Below, in pieces: positions 1-10,915 of a DNA stretch of 45,353 bases. A program made the position numbers and the translations under genes. Position 1 is the first letter of the stretch. Each line of letters begins with the position of its first letter. The DNA is from Hypsibius dujardini (lineage: Eukaryota > Tardigrada > Eutardigrada > Parachela > Hypsibiidae): NCBI GenBank assembly GCA_001579985.1, contig LRSR01006791.1, forward strand, positions 1-45,353, read 5' to 3'. The notes beneath the pieces are model-generated. The model made no database searches, had not been told where the DNA came from, and was given only the letters and a program-made list of their open reading frames with translations.

Positions 1-303
1 AAATTAAAAATTAAATGGTAGAGTTCCTTTATTCTCAATCGCCTTTTTCCTTCTTTGATGGATGATCGTCACTTTGGGAGGTTCATTTTGATATTGTCAA
101 TATCAATATCCAATGAGAACTTGTTAATGCCGAAACTGCTAAAAAATACAATGCCACATCAAATGTAGTTAACTTTGCCTACCGAAAAATAACCGAAGCA
201 TAAAATACAGAGATGGCGCTTTTAATGTTACCGTATGCCGTGTCAGTTGATGGATTTATTCGGCTGCAGTCGTTACTGGTTCGTTTCTGTTGTTGACAAG
301 GAC
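1..303. other. Gene-free flank
   Basis: I see no convincing exon here. At about 211-250 there is a motif starting AGATGGCGCT and ending in GTCAGTTGAT. It recurs inverted at about 1084-1122 and again at about 31024-31066, so it belongs to repeat DNA, not to a gene. The short open frame on the minus strand at 256-441 lies mostly inside the inverted-repeat transposon that begins at 304 and is rejected as coding. Confidence 0.5.
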
Positions 304-1029
304 TACAGTCAGCCCCAAGAATAACTTCGCTTGCACAACAAAGACTTTTTGCGCATAGAGAGAGATGAGGTACGACAAGGGTGTCAATAGAATGGCTTCG
401 ATATTAAGAGATGCAGGTAATTGAACCGAGTGGCCCACCAATAATTGGCTTATCTCGCGATCTCGAAAAGCAAATAGCAGTTTACCTGTGTATAGGACTC
501 CACCAACTCATAACTTGATCGCAGGGAAACTGCCCAAAATGACCGAATTCGAGTTTTCAGCAGCTGTTTTTGCAGCTTTTCATGACTGCTGTTTTCTGTT
601 GCTACTACTCCTCTTGATTGGCTGATTTAGTAAAATTTGATTTAAATATGGTCAAAGGAAGGCGATTTAGCAATGGCAGATCACACTTTGCGGCAGAAAG
701 TTATGCAGAATTCTGGATTTCGATCGGGTCATTGAGGTTTAGCGCTTTAAATTCTAGTTGTTAACTCTGTTTTTCAAAATGTCTGTGATGTTTAAATTTG
801 AATTTCGGTTCCGAATTAATCTTTTCTCAAGGTTTGTATTGTTCAAATTTTAATTTTTTATTGCTTGCCTGCTCGCGTTTTGATTCGAAATACGATGTAT
901 GATTATGCATAAAGTAGACACTGCACGTTCTGATTGGTCGCACAGAAACGGTCCAATTTAGGCCGGAGTTTTCGGCCAGTTTAAACAGCAAAAGTCACGT
1001 GAGCAGAGTTTTTCCTGGGGCCGACTGTA
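304..1029. mobile_element. Non-autonomous DNA transposon with terminal inverted repeats, copy 1
   Basis: The left end starts TACAGTCAGCCCCAAGAAT and the right end, read in reverse complement, starts TACAGTCGGCCCCAGGAAA. These are imperfect terminal inverted repeats of about 29 bp. No transposase frame is present, so this looks like a MITE-like or deletion derivative. The same sequence occurs inverted at 31119-32722, where another element interrupts it. The pair matches closely over about 700 bp apart from small indels. A third, partial copy of one end is at about 30904-31024. I do not assign a superfamily: a TA target duplication is possible, but the termini themselves begin with TA. Confidence 0.8.
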
Positions 1030-1083
1030 AACAGTTTGTAGTAACACCGGCACATGTAGCAATCAATGTAGCAATGTAGCAAT

Positions 1084-1122
1084 CAACTGACGCGGTATAC
1101 GGTAACATCGGCAGCGCCATCT
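1084..1122. repeat. Inverted copy of the AGATGGCGCT motif flanking the transposon
   Basis: Read in reverse complement this starts AGATGGCGCTGCCGATGTTA and ends in GTCAGTTGAT, matching the plus-strand motif at 211-250. The two flank the 304-1029 element as an outer inverted pair. A related block lies next to the second transposon copy at about 31024-31118. Either the true element is larger (211-1122) or the inner element inserted into an older repeat. Confidence 0.6.
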
Positions 1123-2029
1123 ATGTAGCACCACGTAGTACATGTTTATTTTTATAAAATTGTTTCCACACGTTTTCATTTTTTTTTCTTGATGGAAACA
1201 GCATCACATAATGTAAACACACACTACAAAATTAACGGATGTGCAAGATTTCACCTTCGAGAGTGGTGGAATTCCCTTGCAAGAGCAACAAACATTCACC
1301 AAGAGTGAGAAGCGATTTTTAGTGACCGGATAGAGGAAGGAGCGACTCGGAAGGGATGGACACTGACCACTCGAAACTGATCATTCAAGGCTCTCTGAGG
1401 GCGGCGCCGTTAACGTGTGCACTTCATTACTGCTTATACTGTGCTTGGTACATGTCGGTATGGTGACGGGTTCATCAATTACTGCCGCTTGCTCCAGCGG
1501 TAAAGCCTTCTGCCTGTAAAACCTCCTGTCGTTGCATGGGTAAATCAACCCTAGTCGGAGCTGAGCTCCCACCACAGGTACTCCTCATTCTTCGCTACAA
1601 ATGGTCCGCAGCGCACCCTCCTCTATTTGCGTGTATAACCTGAACTAAATTGATAGATTGAGTTGCATGACCGATTTTTGTCAGATAGCCGGAATTTCAT
1701 AGATAACGTCTCGGAGAGATTTATCGATTTAGAGATCATTTCCTGTTTCTTGTCTTGCCGTCTATCGCAAAGAAAACAGGGAAAAATTTCCTACTGAATA
1801 ACGCGATGGCAAATGTGAGGTACAAAAAACTCATTCCACGAATGGGTCCTCAATGTTGTATCCATCCGTAGCAAATATTGCGCCAACCGACCTCCAGGAA
1901 AACGTCAGTTTTTCACTGAGCTCAGCGAAAATGTTGATCTTGGTACATAGAAAAAAAATTCTATCGATTGGCTTGAGCCGATTTTTTTAGCTAAGTAGAT
2001 CAAACCCGACGACGTCCAGAAATGGGATC
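1123..2029. other. Gene-free stretch
   Basis: I found no exon with supportable splice sites or domain content. Short open frames on the minus strand (1381-1575 and 1905-2120) have no recognisable motif and no neighbouring exons. The stretch could hold distal regulatory sequence or untranslated sequence of a gene outside the window, but nothing visible shows this. Confidence 0.4.
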
Positions 2030-2035
2030 CGGTAG

Positions 2036-2312
2036 AGGGGAGGGGGAGTCTAACCGTCAGGGTAGTTATGACGGTGACGGTAACGGTAGGGTAGGGGCTT
2101 ACCACGCCCTTTTGTGACATTATCTTACCGTAACCGCAACCGTTACCGTAACCGCAACCGTTACCGTTACCGTGACCGTGACCGTAACCGTTACCGTAAC
2201 CGTTACCGTAACTGTAACCGTAACCGAATGTTACCGTAACCGCAACCGTAACGGTAACTGTAACCGTAACCGACTGTTACCGTTACCGCAACCGTAACCG
2301 TAACCGTCGAAG
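2036..2312. repeat. Degenerate hexanucleotide array (ACCGTA/ACCGTT/ACCGCA)
   Basis: About 270 bp are built from six-base words of the ACCGTA, ACCGTT and ACCGCA type. A few ACGGTA words near 2060-2095 run in the opposite orientation. The words are variants, not perfect copies, so this is an old or fast-diverging simple satellite. It is not a canonical telomere repeat. The 71-residue minus-strand open frame overlapping its start is an artefact of the repeat. Confidence 0.8.
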
Positions 2313-2717
2313 CTTGCAAACAGACTCAATTTTTGTTTACTTCGCCGGATTCAGTGATAAATCGAATCAAATTGGAGCACCCAAAATTGGAGTCGGACCT
2401 TCTGTGTCTTGTTGCATTGCTACTGACATCACATGGATGACGGAGTTGCAATCACCGCTGCAGAATCGATGACGAATCGATGTGTCCGTTGACGAAATAT
2501 GAGGTGTGTTTATCAGGAGTCTTTATCAGGGTTTATACTGCAAACAGAACGAGAAGCACAAAGTGCGTACTCGTAGTATAAAAACAATTTTAAAATAGGG
2601 AATTATTTCGTTAGGCATTTTACCGTCTACTTTGTAAGCAACCAACTGCCCCGATCTTTCCCAGGCCGTAGGCATCATAATAATTCGAAGGACAAAAGGG
2701 TCAGGCACGTCTACGCA

Positions 2718-3254
2718 ATGTCCCGCACGCAGGTCCTGCCAAAGTCCTCGACGGTCAGGGTTGGGACTGTCGAGGAGACGAGTGAGTTTCTCGATCGCGG
2801 TGTCGCAGATGAGATGCGTCGAGTGCTGTCGGAGGAACTCCCATTCTGGAGCGGAATAGAATGGGTCATGGATTGGATGCGTGTGAACGTGAAGCAGTTC
2901 CTGACGAGCCGGCTCAGTTATCTCCCGCACATTGGGCCGTGGGCGAGCCGGATTGGAGCGACCGTGACGGAGTTGTGCTTCACGGTGCTGGGCACACTCG
3001 TTCACTTCTTGAAGATGGCCCTCACCACGTCAGCCGTGTGGATAAAGGCCCACCAGGCCGCCCTTCTGGCCTGGGATGCCAATGCCGCTAACGGGCTGCT
3101 TGCTCAGGGTTACGCTTACGGCAAAAAGATGGCCGGCTATCTGCTGGAGATTCTGAAGCAGTGCTTGGAGCGTTCCATTAAGGCGCACAATCTCGAGGTG
3201 ACCAGCGAAGAAAGTCAAGACATTAAGGACTTCTTGGATGAGCTGCTGGAGTGA
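2718..3254 (+). CDS. Uncharacterised 178-residue protein (possibly the last exon of a longer gene)
   Basis: I do not recognise this protein. The ORF runs from an ATG at 2718 to TGA at 3252-3254. It is helix-rich. A charged N-terminal part contains a Trp-rich segment (about residues 43-55), then a hydrophobic stretch (about residues 80-108) that could be one membrane or amphipathic helix, then an acidic C-terminus ending LDELLE. There is no N-terminal signal peptide. The frame stays open upstream of the ATG to a possible 3' splice site (pyrimidine tract ending CCCAG at 2660-2664), so the ATG may be internal to a final exon starting at 2665. An antisense ORF of 159 residues overlaps the 5' part; I prefer the plus strand for its longer coherent frame. 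Confidence 0.45.
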   Translation: MSRTQVLPKSSTVRVGTVEETSEFLDRGVADEMRRVLSEELPFWSGIEWVMDWMRVNVKQFLTSRLSYLPHIGPWASRIGATVTELCFTVLGTLVHFLKMALTTSAVWIKAHQAALLAWDANAANGLLAQGYAYGKKMAGYLLEILKQCLERSIKAHNLEVTSEESQDIKDFLDELLE

Positions 3255-3737
3255 GCTGTTCATGTTGCTTGTGCGAACTCGGATTTCACTGTTCTAATAA
3301 CTAATGCCTTTTAGAATAGCCCTTGTTAAATCGGTTGCAGTTGCTCGTCCGGTTTCGTTTTTCGGCAACTCATTTCTTGCTCAGAACAACGCAGTGAGTT
3401 CGTTTTTAATTGCGTCATTTTTTTGTTTTAGAACAAAGATATTTCTCATCTTGATCATTAATGTATAATTGTACCATCTCCATGCGCAGCATATTTAATT
3501 CATACCCAATACTGCATGTTGTTCTAATGCTATGAAAATACTTTCTCTCGCATTAAGAAAACTGTGCCTACTGGCTTTTTCAAATTCTGAAAGTAAGCAT
3601 ATTCCTTTGTGTCAGTGGCGAATTGAGCCGTTAAGCACAAACATTAATTAATTGTTAATTAAGCTAACGTTTAATTAATTATTAATTTAACTACTGTTCA
3701 ATTCATTAATTAGTAATAAACTCAGACAACAATTCCT
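3255..3737. other. AT-rich spacer
   Basis: This stretch has no supportable exon. From about 3640 to 3720 it contains repeated TTAATTAATTATTAATT-like words leading into the satellite. It may include the 3' untranslated region of the 2718-3254 ORF, but I see no AATAAA close behind the stop. Confidence 0.4.
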
Positions 3738-4158
3738 AACAGGCACACAAAAAATGGAACAAAATTATGTTCCAACAGGCACAAAAAAGGAACAAAATTA
3801 TGTTCCAACAGGCACAAAAAAATGGAACAAAATTATGTTCCAACAGGCACAAAAAATGGAACAAAATCATGTTCCAGCAGACACAGATAATGGAACAAAA
3901 TTATGTTCCAACAGGCACAGATAATGGAACAAAATTATGTTCCAACAGGCACAGATAATGGAACAAAATCATGTTCCAACAGGCACAGATAATGGAACAA
4001 AATCATGTTCCAAGAGGCACAAAAAATGGAACAAAATCATGTTCCAACAGACACAAAAATGGAACAAAATCATGTTCCAACAGGCACAAAAAAGGAACAA
4101 AATTATGTTCCGACAGGCACAGATAATGGAACAAAATCATGTTCCAACAGGCACAAAA
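3738..4158. repeat. 34-bp palindrome-bearing satellite
   Basis: Twelve or so tandem copies of a 33-35 bp unit make up this array. Each unit contains the near-palindrome GGAACAAAATYATGTTCC followed by AACAGGCACA and either GATAAT or an A-run. Because the unit length is near but not fixed at a multiple of three, the array produces long stop-free frames that read as repeats of FQQAQK or VPTGT. These are not genes. Confidence 0.9.
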
Positions 4159-5444
4159 TTTTAAACAGCTGCACCTATAGGCACATCTTTGCCAGACCGT
4201 AATACGCGCCTGCTTTCTGTCTAGTGGCTCAACACGTCGCTTGAAGTGTTCACAAAAAATGGGGAAAAACTAGCGTTCCGTAGAGAATCCCAAAAAAAAC
4301 ACGGAAATAGTACCAATAAACGAAGCATCAACGACACGCATCACACTGCATGGGACGCCATATGAACAGTTATTTATCCGCACTGATTCCCAGCAGGTAG
4401 TTTGAGCTGACGCGTTAGACATCCGGAGCATCACTGGGATGCCCGCTGTTGTTGACTGTCCTGTGTGCAGTTTACACGAAGTGGTCAGACGGCTGTCAAC
4501 AATTAACAATATAACGTGACGGTCGGGATCGCGCGTTCCACTGTCCGTCGACAAGATGCCGAGGTGTGGTAGCAGACCGCGAATGCGGCGAATAGATGTT
4601 TGACCAGGAGATTTGCCTAGCTCAATGAGAGTGCGTACAGACGTTCAGAGCGTACAGACATTCATTCGGTTGGCACGGTGAAAAAAAAGGCCCGAACCGC
4701 GTCCATCTGATTGTCAGCAATAATAACGGACTGGTACATCTCTCTCACTCTCTCTCTTTTTTCAAAGCCCGCTCTTTGCGCAAACGCTTCCTTCATACGT
4801 CTTCAACGGACTGTTCCATCAATCAATCAAGGGTCTGACAGTTTGGCTATAACTTCCATTTTGTAGAGGCAGTTGTAATATATATTGTCTTTCGCCGTAT
4901 TGAGTGGCACATGCACTGCACACTCTCGTCCGCGGAGACAGAGAGAGTCCACACTTGTCCGCGGAGACAGAGAGAGTCGAGGTGTCGCGAAATTACTTAT
5001 TCATAAGTATGTCGGGGAGCCAAACCGCCGTTTAAACAGTACTTCATTATGGTGACCTTCAACGAACAATATCATATCTGTTGTGCCAAGGTTGGCGAGA
5101 GCTCATCAGCATCCTCCTCCTCCTCCTCGTCGTCGTCGTCGTCGATTGCCGCGTTATTGTAGCGAGCACATGGCGATACTTCTCCTTACTCTAGACAAAG
5201 TGTCCCCTCACTGTCTTTAACGTGATGCTCGCTACGTGAAATTGCTACTTTTTTTGGCACGTCTCAATAATACGAACAGCGTTTGATCCTGCACGTTGTC
5301 TGGACTAATGGATAATGTAAAATTCTGCGAATTCTGACGCGAGGAACTTTATTTTTTATTACTGACCAATGATGATTGGATTTACCCTGTGGGTCAATCG
5401 GAGGCTGGAAATATAAGATGTTTCCCGATCGCACAAGGGGAACG
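4159..5444. other. Spacer upstream of the chitin-binding gene
   Basis: No exon is supported here. Simple repeats are visible: a short CT run at about 4740-4758, a direct duplication of about 31 bp built on GTCCGCGGAGACAGAGAGAG at about 4928-4978, and TCC then TCG trinucleotides at about 5112-5143. The last few hundred bases before 5445 should hold the promoter and 5' untranslated region of the large gene. A TATAAG word at 5412-5417 lies too close to the start codon to be a confident TATA box. Confidence 0.4.
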
Positions 5445-5849
5445 ATGGCGACCCTGCATTGCTCAAGTAAGTAGTTAAGTCTTTCGGCCAATTTCCCAGG
5501 GAAAATGCTTAGTACAATTAAACTGTTTAGTGAGCGAAAAATTGGTTAATAAAAGATTTCTTTTTAGTTTCTTTTAGTAATTAAAACTTCGTCTAGTTTT
5601 AGTCGATTTAATGATTTATTTTAGTGTTCTAATCTTACTATATTTCTAATCTTAACAAATACAATATATATAATTTATTGTGTAAAATTTAATAATTTCA
5701 GAATTGTTTTAGAATGGTTGTTTTTTCAGCTGCAGAACGAAGACCTTTTTTTAGTAGGACTGCTTGGATTCGCGCTGTGGCTGAGGTTGACAGCGCTCGT
5801 GCAGTGCCAGACATCGGCTATGACGGAACCTTTCGGAGCTGGAAAAGAG
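5445..5849 (+). other. Start and signal-peptide exons of the CBM14 gene
   Basis: The first short exon encodes MATLHCS plus one base and ends at a perfect GTAAGT donor (5467). The next begins after TTTTAG at 5713 and supplies the other two bases. The joined frame reads into a hydrophobic run, LVGLLGFALWLRLTALV, followed by a Gln-Cys-Gln segment typical of a signal peptidase region, and ends at a phase-0 donor (5850). An in-frame ATG nine codons upstream (5418) could also start translation. Other acceptors near 5702 and 5730 either break the frame or lead to a stop in the third exon, which is why I chose 5713. Intron 1 is 246 bp. Confidence 0.65.
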
Positions 5850-6697
5850 GTTTGTCTTTGAATATCGCACACAACGGAAAATGCTTCTTGGACATTTGTG
5901 TTCCACTGAGATTTTACACAACGGAAAATGAGCAGCTCCGTTGTGTGTGGCTCTATAGTGTCTTGATGTCTGTTGAGTTCCCACACGTACCGGTATGCCC
6001 GGAAGTACTCGTAGGTAGATGAGATGACCTGTGGTCCTGTGGCTCCCCGTATGATATTTCGATCCTATTGTTGAGAACTTACATGTAGAGATACCTTACT
6101 CTTTTATTTTATCAGTGAAGTTTGATGATGTGATTTTTGGTTTAATTCGCATCTCGCCCAGCGGACTTTCTCTCGTCTGGCCACACCGTGACAGCCGAGA
6201 TATCTCAGCAAATTCCGTTTGAGTTAAATTCCTCCGGACGGGCCAGTTTGGTTTGATGAATAATAGGTGACTTTTACAAATGAACCATTCAGCTTTGTGT
6301 AGCATTGTGTCCGTCGGTCGCCGCTATGTCTACTGTTCTGTGAGGTCAAAATGGTGTAATCTCTCGCTCTGAGACGCACTCCAAGCGTCGGTTTTCTCTA
6401 TTGTTTTTTCACACTTCTCGGGTAAATGACACTATTATATGACTCTTGATCTGATATTGCAGACTGACGCCATGGGTCAGGAAGTGCTTACGACAGACAA
6501 TCTCCCCATGACGCTGTCCTGCGCTGGACGCAGCGGATTCTACCCCGATCCGGCTCATCTGTGCGCCGTTTATTATCTCTGCTCACCCGACGGATCTCGC
6601 GTTACGTTTGAATGCCCCATCGGGAAGACCTTTGATGCCATAAGTCAGAGCTGTCGCGACGCTCTCAAGGTTTCCTGCCTTGAAGACGTACGTTAAC

Positions 6698-6753
<56 letters not shown>

Positions 6754-9700
6754 GTCTGTCTGTCTGTCTATCTGTCCGTTCGTCCGTCTGTCTATTGATC
6801 GATCTGCTTGTTTGTCTATCTATCTATCGTGATGTTCACCTATCTGTTTTCTGTCTGTACATAATTGACAATGACTGCCTGCATGCTTGTCCGTCTTGTT
6901 AATCGGTACTTTTTACATTTTACTCAACCGAATCAACCCCATATAGGAATTCGCACCGGTAACAACAATAAAACCGAAAAAATTACGTGCCTACGATGAC
7001 TCGCTCGGACTAAACATCACCTTCGCCAATGTCGCCAACCAAGTCATCCCCGAAAAAACCCCCCTCACCCTACCCGGCGAAGATGCCTTCATCTCCATGC
7101 CGTCCGATCAGCAACCCTTCTACGTCACCGCGCAATCCAACCCCTTCAACAACGAGTACTTCAGCACGACCAACAAAGTCCAATCCCGCATCGGCGGAAT
7201 CTTCTCCAAAAAAGTCCCTCTTCAGCAGGCGCCGCAGGCGGTGACAGTCCCGCAAGTGATCCAGCGCCTCAACGGCAGCACCTTCAACTGTCTCGGCCGT
7301 CAAGGCTACTTCCCGGATGTCAGTCAGCGGTGTAACGTGTACTTTTTCTGCGACCCGGCCGGGGAGGCGCTCAAGTTCCAGTGTCCACTCGATCTCGCGT
7401 TTGATCGGCGCGAACAGGCGTGTGTCTTACCGGCCAGCACAAACTGCTCCGTCGCGAGTGCAGGCACCGTGGAATTCGGAGTGAAGCAACTGTCTGTGAG
7501 CAATGGCGGTACTTCCGGGAACTTTCCCGGAGCTCCTGCAGCCGCAGTGGCTGGGCTGGGCCTTCCACCCTTGCCGGGGCAAAATGTCCAGACCTCGTCA
7601 TTTAGTCAGACGGTCATTCAGACACAAGGCCCAAGTCCGGCCGGCGGGAATGGTCAGTTGAATAACAATCCGTTCCTTCCGTCGGGTGCTCTGCAAAGTG
7701 GTTCGTTATACAACAATCAGCAGCAGCCGGGTACAGGAGGGCAGGCAAGCAGCTTCCCGAACATTAATATACCGGGCCAAGGGTCGTATGGATCGGGGCA
7801 ACAGCAGCAGGGTAATTTTCCGCTGGGGAGTGGCGCGTTGACTGGCGTGAACCAGCAGGGCAATCCATATGGGACGGACTCAGGGAGTAATGTCTACGCG
7901 ACGGACACCGGAAACGCTGGAGGGCTGAACAGTCTTTTATACCAAGGGATTAATTCTGCAACGTCGCAACAAAGTCAAGGACAATCAGGGCAACAAGCCC
8001 AAGGTCCACAGAATCAAAATTACATCCAGGTTTGTTGAAATTATACTGTCTAATTATAATGGTATAGTTTGACTTCTAAGTACGTATATGTATGTTTGTT
8101 TTATTGCTTGCCTGTGTCCAGGCCCGGGTATGGTCTATAGACCCCCTTCTGTGTCTATCTGTGTGTCTGATTGTCTGTCTGCCTGTCTGTCTGCCTGTCT
8201 GTCTGTCTGTCTCTCTGCCTGTCTGTCTGACTGCCTGACTGCGTGATTGCATGCCTGCCTGACTGCCTGACTGCCTGACTGCATGCCTGCCTGACTGCCT
8301 GACTGCATATGTATTCGCAGTAAACTGCAAGCCCTGTCATAATTAATTATACCTCTCGCAGTTCCCGCAACAACAGCAACCTCAGCAAGGGACACAACAG
8401 CAAACCTTCTTCCAACAGACGAGTCAGTCGGTCAGTAACGGTGTTGCTCCGCAGGCAGCCTTTCAAGCCCCGGTCAGTCAGGTTGCCCAGCTGCCGCAAC
8501 TTCCGTCCATTCCGCTCCAACAGGCGCCCGCCCCTCAACAAGTGCAACAACCGGTTATCCAGGCGCCCGGTTACGCCAGTAATCCCTCATCACAGACAAT
8601 TCAACAGTCGCAGCAAGTTATTCGCCAGCCCCTGCAGCAGCCGGCCGTCCAAGCTCCGACGTTCCAGCAGGGTCCTTCACAGCAGTACGCGACGCAGGGA
8701 CCCGGTGGAAGTGGGTACGCCCCGCCCCTTATCCGAAATCCACAGCAGCCGCAAGTTCCTCAACAGACCTTCACACAAGCACAACTTCAGTACACCCAAC
8801 CGCCGGCTCCGCAGTCGCCGAACTTCCCTCAGCAACCGATTACACAGCTGCCAAATTACCCGGTCTTGCCGGGTTCCAGTGGGACCTACGGTGGGGGCAT
8901 TCAGAGACCACCCCAACAGCAGTATGCCACACAGGGACCGAGTTCCGGATACGGAGCAGCCGGCGGTGGGAATCAATTTCAAAATCAAAATCAAAATCAA
9001 AATCAGCAGTTTCCCAATCAGGGACTGCAAGGCCTTGGGCAACAGCAGACTCAACAGGGTTCGCAAGGGTTTGGCCAGCAGAATTCGGGCTTCGGACAGC
9101 AGAACCAGGGACTGCAGGGATTCGGGCAGCAAAATCAAGGTCTTCAGGTATATATCACAATCATATATTTTAAATGTGAATAATGAGTTTGTTGTGTCGG
9201 TTCCACACATTTTGAAGCTGTTGTTAACACGCGAGAAACATGTTTAAAATAAATGATCATTTCATAACAGGGTCAAATAATATATTTAAAAACAGAAAAT
9301 GAAAGTGCTTTGAATTATCAATAGAATCTAATAATCTAGACATGCATTCCAAACTCAATTCCAGTTTGAGCGATGTTTAACATGGATAATTAGTTAGAGC
9401 TACTTGATTATGTGTGGGGCAACAAATGGCCAATCAATTTCTAAACGAAGTACTACTGTATCTACCTTGCAATTTGTGTATTTTATTTCATCTAAAGCTA
9501 TCGCGATATTTAAACAACACCAAATTCAAATCGATCCTTAATTTCAGCAACCTGGACAGTTGCCGTTCAATCAAGGCCCCGGTCAGCAGCAACTCAATCA
9601 ACTCAATCAAGGCCCCGGTCAGCAGCAACCGAATCAATTCAATCAAGGCCCCGGTCAGCAGCAACCAAATCAATTCAATCAAGGCCCCAGTCAGCAGCAA

Positions 9701-10884
9701 CCAAATCAATTCAATCAAGGCCCCGGTCAGCAGCAACCAAATCAATTCAATCAAGGCCCCGGTCAGCAGCAACCAAATCAATTCAATCAAGGCACCGGAT
9801 CCAATCAACTGCAGCCGGGCTTTTCGCTGCAAGGTTCCGGGCAGTTTGGACGGGACGAACCACCCGCCGTCCATCCGACCGATGCAGCTTCTTTCGGGCC
9901 TAATGGTCCGGCATCGTCAGGACCGACATCAGCGGAGGGTGTGGCGGGACTGTCCGTGACGTTGGTGCCGCCCACTCCGGGGATGGAGAACAATTTCCCG
10001 AAAAAGGATCTGACATTGGCTCCGCAGAACGTTCCGCAGATCGATGCGAGCTGTAACGGACTGGCGAGGGGATTTTACGCCATGCCTGGCTGTCAGAACT
10101 ACTTTTACTGTTCGACTTTTGGGGAACGGTTGAATTATTCGTGCCAGGCGGGAACGTTGTGGAACACGGCGAAGGGCCTGTGTGAGGAGGAGACGCGAAT
10201 GAGATGTTCTAATCCGTTGGCCGGAGCGGTAAGTGCCGATTTATTTTTACCTTTAAACAATAATTCTAGAAGTAAAAAAAAAGTTAAAAAAGTTAAGCAT
10301 TGAGATTTTTATAAAAATATATTAAATCTATTAAATTTTCTTTCTTGATAGTCGACTAAATGAAATTAATTTTTGTAGGTCAGCTCTTCATTCATGATGC
10401 TAACTATTCGATTCCGAGAACGAAAAAGAAATACTAGTGAGGTAGATGATCATTTAGATAACTTTGCCTTTGAGTGCTGTTTTAAATGATGTGGGATTCT
10501 TTTGAAATTTGTGTCTGGAAATGCCTTGTAACAAGAAATATATTTGATTTTATTACAGGATCAAGCGCTAGAGGATCAACCCAGTTTCTTCAACTGTACA
10601 GGACGATCGGGAAGTTTCCCTGATTTGCCTAGTGGATGCCGATTTTTTCACCGATGCAATCCCACGGGACAAGCGGAAACCCATCAATGTGCGGGACGAC
10701 TTCTGTTCAGTCCGGAACTGGATCAGTGCGCGGAGCCGGACAAGGTTGTCTGCCCCAATATAACCGATCCGATACTGGTATGAAAGCTTCTCAATTATTT
10801 CATGATCTACGTGAACACTTTCGATCGACCGGTCTATCTATTAACCAGTCCACTTGTCTGTCTGCCCGTCTGTCTATCTGTCTA

Positions 10885-10915
<31 letters not shown>

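Noticed and set aside
2526-3005. 159-residue minus-strand ORF
   Set aside because: It is antisense to the more coherent 178-residue plus-strand ORF and has no motif; it looks like a shadow frame.
3767-4202. FQQAQK / VPTGT repeat ORFs
   Set aside because: They are translations of the 34-bp palindromic satellite; frames shift between units of 33-35 bp.
5264-5491. 75-residue minus-strand ORF
   Set aside because: It overlaps the proposed first exon of the CBM14 gene on the other strand and shows no domain or splice partner.
8441-9247. 268-residue plus-strand ORF in another frame of the Gln-rich exon
   Set aside because: It overlaps the CBM14-gene exon in the wrong frame; the Gln-rich frame is supported by phase-0 joins at both ends.
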